Shown: positions 34,054 to 42,036 of the stretch, piece after piece
Layout of the letters: every line of letters starts with the position of its first letter
How positions within the stretch are numbered: position 1 is the stretch's first letter
NCBI GenBank assembly: GCA_964555685.1
Contig: CAZKTO010000002.1
Span: 47,839-111,838, forward strand
Source of the DNA: CAZKTO01 sp964555685
GTDB taxonomy: Bacteria; Chloroflexota; Dehalococcoidia; SHYB01
Reading direction: 5' to 3'
Length of the DNA: 64,000 nt
The notes under the pieces: model-generated
The model's database searches: none
Told to the model about the DNA's origin: nothing
The model's input: only the letters and a program-made list of their open reading frames with translations
Program-made: the position numbers and the translations under genes

Positions 34054-35253
34054 CTACCGCCTCCGCAGCGTGGCCACCGCCTCGATGTGGTAGGTGTGAG
34101 GGAACATGTCGATAGGCTGGACCTCGGCCAAGTCATAGCCCAACTCCGTCAGAAGCTTCAGGTCGCGGGCGAGGCTGGCGGGGTCGCACGAGACGTAGAC
34201 CACCCGCGGCGTGCCCAGAGCCGCCAGGGCGCGGAGGGCGCTTTCGTGGCAGCCGGCGCGCGGCGGGTCCAGGACCACGGCGTCGGGCCGCTCCGGGAGC
34301 TGGCCCAGGGCCTCCTCCGTGCGCCCCTCGACGAGGGTGACGTTGGCCAGCCCCGCCACGTTGACCCGCGCGTCCTCCACCGCCGAGGCCGACTCCTCGA
34401 TGGCGTAGACGCGCCGGACTCCGGGCGCCAGCAGCGCGGCGAAGGTGCCCACGCCGGCGTAGGCGTCCACGAGCGTCGCATCGCCCCGCAGGGCCAGCCG
34501 GTCGCGCACCACCTCCACCAGCCGCCCGGCCTGGCGGACGTTCACCTGGAAGAACGAGGGGGAGGCGATGCGGAAGCGCCGCCCCAGCAGATCCTCCTCG
34601 TAGTGCGTCTGGCCCGACTCCAGGCCGATGGCGGCGCTCCGGAGCTTGGGCTGGATCAGGGCCCGCCCTGTCCGGACCCCGTAGCGCACCGAGAGCTGCG
34701 TCGTCTCGGCGCACCGGCCCTGGAGCTGCGCCAGGATGCCGTTGATCCCCTCGTCCATGATCATGCAGCGCTCGATGCGGACGAAGGAGCGCCGGGACCG
34801 GTTGACGAAGCCCACCTGGCCCTCGGGGCCGATGGTGAAGCGGGCGTGGTTCCGGTAGCCCCAGGGGTCGTCGCAGCCGATGGCCGGGGCCACCGGCGCC
34901 CGCTCGAACCCGCCCACGCGCCGGAGCTGGTCGGCCACCATCTTCGTCTTGAGCTCCAGCTGGTACGGATAGGCGATGTGCTGCCACTGGCACCCGGTAC
35001 ACGGGCCGAAGTAGGGGCACGGCGGCGCAACCCGCTGGGGCGAGGGCCGCTTGATCTCCTTGAGGTCGGCCTCGAGATAGCGGCGGCTCTTGCGCCAGAC
35101 GGTCGCGGTGACCTCCTCGCCCGGGATCGTGCCGGGGATGAAGACGGGCTCGCCCTCGTGGCGGGCGAACCCTTCCCCCATGAAGGCCATCTCCTCGATG
35201 GTCTGGGTGATCTCGAAGGGCTCGATCTCTTGAAAGCGTTTCTTCCTGGGCAT
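34054..35253 (-). CDS. RNA m5U methyltransferase, TrmA/RumA (RlmD) family
   Basis: A 399-residue protein. An N-terminal TRAM domain (residues 10-65) precedes a cysteine cluster C-P-Y-F-G-P-C-T-G-C for a 4Fe-4S centre, a central domain, and the SAM-binding domain (VDAYAGVGTFAALLA). The catalytic blocks are VLDPPRAGC and YVSCDPASLARDL with the nucleophilic Cys. It methylates uridine C5 in 23S rRNA or tRNA; which one cannot be told. The ATG at 35253 sits only about 6 nt from the expected transcription start, so the mRNA is nearly leaderless. Confidence 0.9.
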   Translation of the reverse strand: MPRKKRFQEIEPFEITQTIEEMAFMGEGFARHEGEPVFIPGTIPGEEVTATVWRKSRRYLEADLKEIKRPSPQRVAPPCPYFGPCTGCQWQHIAYPYQLELKTKMVADQLRRVGGFERAPVAPAIGCDDPWGYRNHARFTIGPEGQVGFVNRSRRSFVRIERCMIMDEGINGILAQLQGRCAETTQLSVRYGVRTGRALIQPKLRSAAIGLESGQTHYEEDLLGRRFRIASPSFFQVNVRQAGRLVEVVRDRLALRGDATLVDAYAGVGTFAALLAPGVRRVYAIEESASAVEDARVNVAGLANVTLVEGRTEEALGQLPERPDAVVLDPPRAGCHESALRALAALGTPRVVYVSCDPASLARDLKLLTELGYDLAEVQPIDMFPHTYHIEAVATLRRR

Positions 35254-35265
35254 GGCCGGAGGCCC

Positions 35266-35295
35266 ACTATAGCCCAACGGGGAACCGGGACGCAA
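35266..35295 (-). promoter_or_regulatory. promoter of the methyltransferase-FAH unit
   Basis: Read leftward: TTGCGT (35295-35290), 18-nt spacer, TATAGT (35271-35266). Confidence 0.5.
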
Positions 35296-35324
35296 AAGGC
35301 CCTGCGCTGCGCCCAGGGCCTTTT
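35294..35324. terminator. terminator-like hairpin in a divergent promoter region
   Basis: AAAAGGCCCTG (35294-35304) pairs perfectly with CAGGGCCTTTT (35314-35324). No gene ends here, so it is more likely part of the neighbouring repeat element than a functional terminator; a similar GGGTCTTTTCATTGTC stands near 22267. Confidence 0.5.
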
Positions 35325-35328
35325 CATT

Positions 35329-35409
35329 GTCACCCTGAGGCTGTCTGCAGCCGAAGGGTCTGGGGTGGGGCTGCCTCCCCCCAGATGCTTCGCGGAGCCT
35401 CAGCATGAC
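35329..35409. repeat. repeat element, GTCAYYCTGAG/CTCAGNATGAC family
   Basis: An 81-nt unit with inverted ends GTCACCCTGAG (35329-35339) and CTCAGCATGAC (35399-35409). The interior carries CGAAGGGTCTGGGG, also present in the copy at 60443-60552. Confidence 0.65.
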
Positions 35410-35501
35410 GGGGTAAGTGGCTTCGATCCGGTTCGTCTCATCCCATGGGCCAGGCACGCTGGCCAAGAATGCAATTGCCCTGGCGCCGAGCCCCGCCGTC
35501 C

Positions 35502-35530
35502 TTGAAGATGTTCTCTGACGGGCGTACAAT
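35502..35530 (+). promoter_or_regulatory. promoter of the homoserine dehydrogenase - lysS operon
   Basis: TTGAAG (35502-35507), 17-nt spacer, TACAAT (35525-35530), 58 nt before the first start codon. Confidence 0.6.
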
Positions 35531-35588
35531 ACTCCCCTACGATGGTTCACCGGTTCACGCCCGTTCGCCTTCTGGGAGCCGCCCGGCC

Positions 35589-37298
35589 ATGAGGGCCAAA
35601 GCTCCCGCCCCGGATGCGCTTGAGATCAACGTCGGGCTTATTGGTGTGGGCGTGGTGGGCTCCGCCGTCCTCGATTTCTTCGCCCGCGCCCCCATCGTGC
35701 TCCCGGTGCCGGGCGCGCGGCTGGGGGGGCCGGCCGTGGCCCGGGTGCGTCTCTGGAGCGCGGCGCGCCGCTCCCGCGACAGCCCCAAGGCCGCGCCCGC
35801 GGAGCGCATCGAGCGCGTCGTCTCCCGCGACGAGCGGGGCCGCCCGCGCTTCTACTACGAGGCCGGCTCCACGGGCTCCGGCACCGGCCGCCGGGTCCGC
35901 GGGCCCGCCTGGCGTGAGATCGTGCGGGACGAGCGTGTCGATATCGTCGTGGAGCTGACGGGTTCACCCACGGCCGAGGCCATCATTGAAGAGGCCCTGT
36001 GGAACGGGAAGTGCGTGGTGACGGCGAACAAGGCTGTCCTGAGCCGGTCCGGCTATGAGCTGGCGCGGCTGGCCCAAGCGCGGGGCCTCATCCTCGCCTG
36101 CGAGGCGGCCGTCGGCGGCGCCATGCCGGTGGTGCAGACCATCGCCGGATGCGTCGGCGGGCGCGTCACGGCGCTCCTCGCCATCATCAACGGCACGACG
36201 AACTTCATCCTGACCGAGATGCGCCAGGCCGCCCGCCAGGGAGACGCCGGCGCCGCCTACCCCGCCGCCGTCTGCGCGGCGATCCACCAGGGCCTGGCCG
36301 AGGCGGACCCCAGCGCCGATGTGCTGGGCGAGGACGCCCGCAGCAAGGTCATCATCCTCGCGGGGCTGGCCTTCGGCGTGCGCCTGCGGCCTCGGGACAT
36401 CTACGTGCGAGGCATCGCCCGGCGGGGCGCGGCCCGCGCCCCGGGCCCCCGCGAGCGCGCCGCCTTCCACGCCTGCCCCGCCGGCTCCGCGCGCCCGTGC
36501 CCCCAGGTCTGCGGCCGGGACGACCACGTCAGCACCCAGCCCATCCTCCACACGCCCGATCTCCATCTCCTCGAGCGCCTGGGCTACGTGCCCAAGCTCT
36601 TGGCGGGCGCGCAGATGCTCACCGAGGGCGAGCCGGGCCGCGTGGCCGCGTGGGTCCAGCCCGCCGCCGTCGAGGCAGGGCACCCCCTGGCGGGCGTCAA
36701 CGGCTCGGAGAACGCCTGCCTGTTAGAGGTGGAGTCGCCCGTCGAGGGGGCGGCTCCCGCCCCTTCATCAGGCTCAGAGCCTGCCCTGAGCCGAGCGAAG
36801 GGGCAGGCCAAGCGCTACGCCATCGCCCTGCGAGGGCCCGGCGCCGGCGGGCCCGAGACGGCCTCCTCCGTCATGGCCGATATCCAGTTCTGCGCCCGGC
36901 AGCTCGCCGTGCGCGGCCACGGGGATGACCGGCCCAGCCCCCTGTACATGTACGGCGCCGGCGCCTTCGGCAGGGCCCAGGCCTGCCAGGGCGCCCCCGC
37001 TCTCCTCTCCAGCGGCCGGCTCGTGGCTCCGTTTCTCCTCCGCGTCCTGGGCGGCGATGGCGTCCGGGCGGCGGCCGTGGCCAGCACGCTGGCCCAGCAC
37101 GGTGTGCGGGCCACTCCCCTGCAGACCGGCCAGATCGCGCCAGGCTACTGCTACCTCCGCACCGGCCCAACCACCGTCCAGGCCATCGAGCAAGGGGTCG
37201 AGGCGGTGCTGCGAGAGCATGGGCCCGCGAGCATGCCGCTGGACGTGCTCTACCTGCCAGCCCTCGAGGGAGCGCGATGGGAGGAGCGGGCGGCATGA
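35589..37298 (+). CDS. homoserine dehydrogenase-like protein with insertions
   Basis: A 569-residue protein. The NAD(P) motif is GLIGVGVVGSAV (residues 16-27). The catalytic region has CEAAVGGAMPVVQ, INGTTNFILTEM, EADPSADVLGEDARSK (catalytic Glu and Lys kept) and a C-terminal YVPKLL...GPGAGGPETASSVMADI block, all typical of homoserine dehydrogenase. It is longer than usual (about 430). One poorly conserved insert of about 45 residues follows YVRGIA near residue 280. A second insert, SSGSEPALSRAKGQ near residue 396, is encoded by a hairpin repeat. About 100 C-terminal residues have no recognised domain. It opens the operon with the GenX-like, LysRS and ACT genes. Confidence 0.8.
   Translation: MRAKAPAPDALEINVGLIGVGVVGSAVLDFFARAPIVLPVPGARLGGPAVARVRLWSAARRSRDSPKAAPAERIERVVSRDERGRPRFYYEAGSTGSGTGRRVRGPAWREIVRDERVDIVVELTGSPTAEAIIEEALWNGKCVVTANKAVLSRSGYELARLAQARGLILACEAAVGGAMPVVQTIAGCVGGRVTALLAIINGTTNFILTEMRQAARQGDAGAAYPAAVCAAIHQGLAEADPSADVLGEDARSKVIILAGLAFGVRLRPRDIYVRGIARRGAARAPGPRERAAFHACPAGSARPCPQVCGRDDHVSTQPILHTPDLHLLERLGYVPKLLAGAQMLTEGEPGRVAAWVQPAAVEAGHPLAGVNGSENACLLEVESPVEGAAPAPSSGSEPALSRAKGQAKRYAIALRGPGAGGPETASSVMADIQFCARQLAVRGHGDDRPSPLYMYGAGAFGRAQACQGAPALLSSGRLVAPFLLRVLGGDGVRAAAVASTLAQHGVRATPLQTGQIAPGYCYLRTGPTTVQAIEQGVEAVLREHGPASMPLDVLYLPALEGARWEERAA
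36762..36806 (+). repeat. hairpin repeat inserted in frame inside the homoserine dehydrogenase-like gene
   Basis: The segment has CCCCTTC ... GAAGGGG outer arms and GGCTCAG ... CTGAGCC inner arms. Similar words occur in intergenic DNA near 22.28 kb, 52.81 kb and 56.86 kb. It encodes SSGSEPALSRAKGQ without breaking the frame. Confidence 0.7.
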
Positions 37299-38461
37299 GC
37301 AAGAACGGGCCCCCGCACCCGGCGGCCGAGCCGCGCCTCCTCCGCGCCCGGATGCGCCTCATCGGCGCCACCCGGCACTTCCTGGAAGATCGGGGCTACC
37401 AGGAGGTCCAGACGCCCGTGCTCCACCCCCGCTTGAGCGGGTTCGAGAGGGGCACCGGCTTCAGCACCTACTCGGCCTCCCTGGGCGAGCGCCTCTGGTT
37501 CCGCGCCGCGCCCGAGCTCTACCTCAAGCGGCTCCTCATCGACTGGGGGAAGACCGGCCCCGGCCGCATCTTCGAGATGGCCGTCTGCCTGCGGGACGAG
37601 TGGGACGAGGCGGCTCCGCGGGAGCGCTTCGACCGGCCCGAGTTCACCCTCCTCGAGCTCTATGCGCCGGAGCGCAATCACTGGTCGCTGGAGCCTCTCC
37701 TGCGCCGCCTCATCGATAGCGCCATCGGCGCCCTGGAGGCCGAGGAGCTCATCGCCGGGGCCGCCGCCACCGCCGCCTGCGCCCGGCTGCGCCGCCCCTG
37801 GGCGCGCCGCACCTTCGCGGAGCTGATCCTCGGCATGGAGCCCAAGGCGGACCTCGAACGCATCCTGCAGTCGGCCTCCGGCATGACCACGGCTCGCGCC
37901 AAGGCGGCCCGCCCCCAAAGCCAGGCCAGGGCTATCGAGGCCCGCGCCGGAGACGCCCGCTTGCGAGAGACCTGCGCCGGCCTCGCCTATCGCGCCGGCA
38001 ACCTCGCCTCCTACCTGCGCGCCGGGCCCCAGGGCTACTGGTACGACTTCCTGGACCACGCCTTCCGCACCCAGATCGCGCCCACCCTCAAGGGGCCCAT
38101 CGTGGTCCATGGCCTGCCGCTGGAGTCGAGCCCCCTCGCCGAGTCTACCGACGGCATCCACTGCGAGAAGTGGGAGCTCTACATCGACGGCGTGCGCGTC
38201 GCCCTGGCCCAGCGGGAGCTCATGGACGCCAGCGCCCAGAAGGTCCGCTTCCAGCACATCGATAACCTGCGCCGCCTGGGCTACGAGCTCCTGCCCGAGC
38301 CCGATGAGCGGTTCCTCAAGGACCTGGAGCGGTGGCCCGCCGGCCAGCCCCTCATCGGCATGGGCGTCTACATGGACCGCCTGGCCGGGTCCGCCCTGGG
38401 CCTGGTCAAGGGCGATGGCCAGGGGCAGGAGCGGATGATCCCCAATCTCTTCAAGGGCTAG
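37295..38461 (+). CDS. class II lysyl-tRNA synthetase-like protein without anticodon domain (GenX/EpmA/PoxA-like)
   Basis: A 388-residue protein equivalent to the catalytic core of class II LysRS. Motif 1 region is YQEVQTPVLHPRLSG. APELYLKRLL is present. Motif 2 is CLRDEWDEAAPRERFDRPEFTLLELY. Motif 3 is GMGVYMDRLAGSALGL with its Arg. No OB-fold anticodon-binding domain is present, as in EpmA, which attaches beta-lysine to EF-P. Its motif 2 is longer than usual and the ELANGF block is replaced by VALAQREL. The ATG overlaps the upstream stop (ATGA). No EF-P or EpmB gene is in the window, so its acceptor is unknown. Confidence 0.8.
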   Translation: MSKNGPPHPAAEPRLLRARMRLIGATRHFLEDRGYQEVQTPVLHPRLSGFERGTGFSTYSASLGERLWFRAAPELYLKRLLIDWGKTGPGRIFEMAVCLRDEWDEAAPRERFDRPEFTLLELYAPERNHWSLEPLLRRLIDSAIGALEAEELIAGAAATAACARLRRPWARRTFAELILGMEPKADLERILQSASGMTTARAKAARPQSQARAIEARAGDARLRETCAGLAYRAGNLASYLRAGPQGYWYDFLDHAFRTQIAPTLKGPIVVHGLPLESSPLAESTDGIHCEKWELYIDGVRVALAQRELMDASAQKVRFQHIDNLRRLGYELLPEPDERFLKDLERWPAGQPLIGMGVYMDRLAGSALGLVKGDGQGQERMIPNLFKG

Positions 38462-38474
38462 CGGAGAGGGACCC

Positions 38475-39989
38475 GTGGACGAGCGGTCCACCCGTATCGA
38501 GAAGGCGCAGCGGCTCCGGGGCATGGGGGTGAACCCCTATCCGTACCGCTTCGACCGCTCGCACACCATCGCCGAGGCGCGCCGGCTCTGGGACCAGCGG
38601 GGCGCCGGCCCCGGCCAGACCGACGTGCGCGTGGCCGGCCGCCTCACCGCCGTCCGCCGCATGGGCAAGGCCAGCTTCGCCCACCTCGAGGACCAGGACG
38701 CGGCGATCCAGCTCTACCTGACCGCCGACAGCACCAAGGACTTCGAGACGTTCAAGCTGCTGGTGGATCGCGGCGACATCGTGGGCGCGGAGGGCTATCT
38801 CTTCGTGACCCGCACCGGCGAGCTCACCGTCCACGTGCGCTCGTTCACCATCCTCGCCAAGGCCGTCCAGCCCCTGCCGGAGAAGTTCCACGGCCTGCGC
38901 GATCTCGAAACGATGCGCCGCCAGCGCTACCTGCACCTCATCTCGGACGCCGAGGCCCGGCAGTTCTTCAAGAAGCGCACCCGCACCATCTCCCTCGTCC
39001 GGGCCTTTCTCGACGCGCGCGGCTTCCTGGAGGTCCAGACGCCCACTCTCCAGCCCCTGTACGGCGGCGCGGCCGCCCGGCCCTTCGTCACCCACCACAA
39101 CGAGCTCAAGCGGGACCTCTACCTGCGCATCGCCCCGGAGCTCTACCTCAAGCGCCTCGTCGTGGGCGGGTTCGAGAAGGTCTACGAGATCTGCTCCTGC
39201 TTCCGGAACGAGGGGATCGACTCCAGCCATAACCCCGAGTTCACGATCCTGGAGGTCTACCAGGCCTACGCTGACTACACGGACATGATGGCCCTCATCG
39301 AGGAGCTGGTCCGCTTCCTGGCGCAGGAGGTCAGCGGCTCTCTCACGCTGCCCGCCCGCTCCGTCGATGGGCGGGAGCTCTCCCTCGACCTCTCGAAGCC
39401 GTGGCGGCGTCTCCCCTACCTGGAGGCTATCAAGGAGTACGGGGGCGTGGACCTCACGCGAGTGTCCAGCGCCGGGGAGGCCCGGGAGGCCGCCCGGAGC
39501 GCCGGCATCCCGGACGCCGAGCTCGAGGGCCTGGGCTGGGAGGAGATCGCGGAGCGGCTCTTCGACGAGCGCGTCGAGCCGCGCCTCATCGAGCCCACGT
39601 TCATCATCGATTACCCAGCCGCCCTCTGCCCCCTGACCAAGCAGCACCGGACCGACCCACGCCTGGCCGAGCGCTTCGAGCCCTACATGGCGGCCATGGA
39701 GCTCGGCAACGCCTTCTCGGAGCTCTCGGACCCGGCCTACCAGCGCGCCCAGTTCGAGCGCCAGCGAGAGCGCGCCCAGGCCGGCGACGTGGAGGCCCAC
39801 CCGACGGACGAGGACTACCTCACCGCCCTGGAGCTGGGCCTGCCGCCCACCGGCGGCCTCGGCCTCGGCATTGACCGCCTGGTCATGCTCCTGACGGGCG
39901 CCAGCAGCATCCGCGACGTCATCCTCTTCCCCCTCCAGCGGGCGCAGCAGAGCGACCAGCCCGCTCCCGGCGGAAGCGGAGAGCGGTAG
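38475..39989 (+). CDS. lysS: lysyl-tRNA synthetase, class II
   Basis: A 504-residue LysRS. An N-terminal OB-fold anticodon-binding domain (DVRVAGRLTAVRRMGKASFAHLEDQDAAIQLY) is followed by the class II core: PTLQPLYGGAAARPF, IAPELYLKRLVVGGFEKVYEI, CFRNEGIDSSHNPEFTILEVYQAYADY (motif 2) and GLGLGIDRLVMLLT (motif 3). It charges tRNA-Lys. The usual EINRNFRNEG reads EICSCFRNEG. The start is GTG at 38475 after GGAGAGGGA, 13 nt behind the GenX-like gene. Confidence 0.92.
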   Translation: MDERSTRIEKAQRLRGMGVNPYPYRFDRSHTIAEARRLWDQRGAGPGQTDVRVAGRLTAVRRMGKASFAHLEDQDAAIQLYLTADSTKDFETFKLLVDRGDIVGAEGYLFVTRTGELTVHVRSFTILAKAVQPLPEKFHGLRDLETMRRQRYLHLISDAEARQFFKKRTRTISLVRAFLDARGFLEVQTPTLQPLYGGAAARPFVTHHNELKRDLYLRIAPELYLKRLVVGGFEKVYEICSCFRNEGIDSSHNPEFTILEVYQAYADYTDMMALIEELVRFLAQEVSGSLTLPARSVDGRELSLDLSKPWRRLPYLEAIKEYGGVDLTRVSSAGEAREAARSAGIPDAELEGLGWEEIAERLFDERVEPRLIEPTFIIDYPAALCPLTKQHRTDPRLAERFEPYMAAMELGNAFSELSDPAYQRAQFERQRERAQAGDVEAHPTDEDYLTALELGLPPTGGLGLGIDRLVMLLTGASSIRDVILFPLQRAQQSDQPAPGGSGER

Positions 39990-40033
39990 CCCGGGCCGCC
40001 GCCAGCATACACGATCAGACGGAGCGCCAAGCC

Positions 40034-40516
40034 GTGGAAGTGAGACAGCGGGTCCGCGAGGTGGTGGCGGAGAACGGGTGGAGCCTCATCAAGATCATCC
40101 GTGTGCCCGACCGCCCCGGCATCGCCGCCGCCATCTTCGGCCGCCTCGCCGAGCAGGGCATCTCCGTCGACATGATCCTCCAGAATGCCAGCGTCGAGCG
40201 GAGCACGGACCTCTCGTTCACGGTTCGCCAGGAGGACGCCGCCCGGGCCCGCGCCTGCATCGAGGCCATCCGGGGGGCGATCCAGGCCCACGACGTAGAG
40301 GCGCTGGAGGACCTGGCCAAGGTCCAGATCGTCGGGACGGGGATCCTGACGGATCCCTCCTACGTGGGGCGCATGTTCCGCGCCCTGGGCGATGCCCGCG
40401 TCAACATCCTCGCCATCGGCACCAGCGAGGTCAAGATTACCTGCCTCATCCGGGCCGAGGACCGGCAGCGGGCCCGCAGAGCCCTGGACGCCGCCTTCCA
40501 CGTCGATAGCGACTAG
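40034..40516 (+). CDS. stand-alone double ACT-domain protein (aspartate kinase regulatory domain-like)
   Basis: A 160-residue protein made of two ACT domains. The first is WSLIKIIRVPDRPGIAAAIFGRLAEQGISVDMILQNAS, cited as VPDRPGIAAAIF near residues 24-35. The second is KVQIVGTGILTDPSYVGRMFRALGDARVNILAIGTSEVKITCLI. This is the arrangement of the C-terminal regulatory half of aspartate kinase, but no kinase domain is attached. A GTG start at 40034 lies 44 nt after lysS. It may sense lysine or threonine and regulate a partner enzyme (inference from operon context). Confidence 0.85.
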   Translation: MEVRQRVREVVAENGWSLIKIIRVPDRPGIAAAIFGRLAEQGISVDMILQNASVERSTDLSFTVRQEDAARARACIEAIRGAIQAHDVEALEDLAKVQIVGTGILTDPSYVGRMFRALGDARVNILAIGTSEVKITCLIRAEDRQRARRALDAAFHVDSD

Positions 40517-40540
40517 CCGCCCGCTTCCCGGCAGGCCAGG

Positions 40541-41245
40541 TCAGCCGGCGATCCGGACGCTGGGCCCCCAGCGCGCCGCATGCCCGCGGCGCAGCTCCTG
40601 GAGCCGTCGCTGGTACTCCGGCGTCGGGATGGCCTCCGTGGTCATGATCAGAGCGTCCTCCCGATTATCGGTGTAGTAGCCCTTGCGGACGCCCGCCGGC
40701 TTGAAGCCGTACTTCTCATAGAGCGCCTGGGCCCCCCGATTCGAGACCCGCACCTCCAGCGTCGCCACGCGGCCCCCCCGGAGGACGGCCTTCTCCAGCG
40801 CGGCCAGGAGGAGGAGCTCGCCGATGCCCGCGCGGCGGCAGCGCTCCTTGACGCCGATGGCCGTGATGTGGGCCTCGTCCACCATGAACCAGATGCCCAG
40901 GAACCCAACGATGCGCTGGACGAGCTCCGGGGGCGGCGCCGGCTCGCTCTTGAACAGGCTCATCAGGCGAGCCCCGAACCCCCCGGCCTTGGGCCTGGCG
41001 TCCAGCGCCACCGGGAGCCCGCGGGCCTCCGCCTCAGCGTGGCCGGGGTCCCGGGCCTCACAGGCCACCAGATAGGCGGCCATCCGGTTCTTGAGCTCGC
41101 GGCGGAACGGCGTCGCGATCCACCCGGTGGGGAAGCACTCCCGCTCCACCTGCGCCACCTGGGCGACGTCCTCCGCCCGCATCGGCCGCGCGAAGTAGCC
41201 CATGGGCCGCTGCCCCACCCACTCTGGGACGCTCGTCGCCTTCAT
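40541..41245 (-). CDS. RimI-like GNAT acetyltransferase
   Basis: A 234-residue GNAT similar to ribosomal-protein acetyltransferase RimI. The core shows MRAEDVAQVAQVERECFPTGWIATPFRRELKN and AIGVKERCRRAGIGELLLLAAL (R-x-x-G-I-G). VRVSNRGAQALYEKYGFKPAGVRKGYYTDNREDALIM is the C-terminal part, cited as ALYEKYGF. A 45-residue insert around residues 70-115 (ARPKAGGFGARLMSLFKSEPAPPPE) separates the halves and is unusual. The start is uncertain: ATG 41245 used, and GTG/ATG alternatives at 41272 or 41203 are possible. It is convergent with the lysS operon. Confidence 0.82.
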   Translation of the reverse strand: MKATSVPEWVGQRPMGYFARPMRAEDVAQVAQVERECFPTGWIATPFRRELKNRMAAYLVACEARDPGHAEAEARGLPVALDARPKAGGFGARLMSLFKSEPAPPPELVQRIVGFLGIWFMVDEAHITAIGVKERCRRAGIGELLLLAALEKAVLRGGRVATLEVRVSNRGAQALYEKYGFKPAGVRKGYYTDNREDALIMTTEAIPTPEYQRRLQELRRGHAARWGPSVRIAG

Positions 41246-41367
41246 CGCACTGCTCAATCTGGATTCTAGCACGCGGCCCCCCTACTCCGATATGGCGATG
41301 GCCGCCGCCGGCTCTGGGCGGGGAACGCCTCCGAGGGCATGCGCGAGGGGGTCCATGCTATCCTTTT

Positions 41368-42024
41368 ATGGTATGGAACGTTACCATCACCGTGAGAGCG
41401 CTTTCGGTGAGCATCGAGAGCTGGGCCCCCCGGCGAACGCTGCCGGACGCCCAGGGTGCAGAGGGCCGGTCATTGGCGGCAGATGACAGCCTTGTCCTCG
41501 CGATCCAAGCAGGCGATCGCACCGCCTTCGAAGGGATCTACGAGTCCTACTACGACCGGATCTTCCGCTACGTCCTCGTCCGTACCGGCAACCGCGCCGA
41601 GGCCGAGGACCTGGCCGCCGACGTCTTCCTCAAGGCCTACGAGGCCATAGGCTCCTACGTGCCCCGGGGGCTCCCCTTCGCCGCCTGGCTCTTTCGTATC
41701 GCCCACAACCTGGTCGTCGATCATCTGCGCCGCAGGTCTCGGCGGCCCACCGCCCAGCTCGACGAGTCGCTGCCGCTCACCGGCGGCGACCCCGAGGAGG
41801 AGGTCGTTTTCAGCCTGACCTATGCCGACGTGCGCGCGGCCATGACCGAGATCACCGACTCCCAGCGCCAGGTCATCGCGCTGCGCTTCGGGGCCGGTCT
41901 CTCCATCGCCGAGACGGCCGAGGCCATGAAGAAGAACCAGGGGGCCATCAAGGCCCTCCAGCATAGCTCCATCGGAGCCCTGCGCCGCCGGCTCGCTGGG
42001 CGCGGGTACGACATACCGCAGTGA
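41368..42024 (+). CDS. RNA polymerase sigma factor, ECF/sigma-70 family
   Basis: A 218-residue sigma factor. The sigma2 region is FEGIYESYYDRIFRYVLVRTGNRAEAEDLAADVFLKAYEAI, cited as AEAEDLAADVFLKAYEAI. The sigma4 region is ITDSQRQVIALRFGAGLSIAETAEAMKKNQGAIKAL. The linker is short, so it is an ECF-type factor. The start is not certain: ATG 41368 gives about 40 poorly conserved N-terminal residues, and GTG 41407 is the alternative. It is followed 12 nt later by a membrane protein of the DUF5667 type that probably restrains it. Confidence 0.88.
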   Translation: MVWNVTITVRALSVSIESWAPRRTLPDAQGAEGRSLAADDSLVLAIQAGDRTAFEGIYESYYDRIFRYVLVRTGNRAEAEDLAADVFLKAYEAIGSYVPRGLPFAAWLFRIAHNLVVDHLRRRSRRPTAQLDESLPLTGGDPEEEVVFSLTYADVRAAMTEITDSQRQVIALRFGAGLSIAETAEAMKKNQGAIKALQHSSIGALRRRLAGRGYDIPQ

Positions 42025-42036
42025 GGGTCCCGGACG

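Larger units (their letters stand above)
35254..35588. other. intergenic region between divergent genes
   Basis: Contains the leftward promoter 35266-35295, an 11-bp terminator-like hairpin at 35294-35324 that overlaps its -35 box, a repeat element 35329-35409 with ends GTCACCCTGAG and CTCAGCATGAC, and the rightward promoter 35502-35530. Confidence 0.7.

Noticed and set aside
41341..41400. ECF-type autoregulatory promoter before the sigma factor
   Set aside because: GGAAC-like words are present but spacing to a second box does not fit a known ECF pattern.
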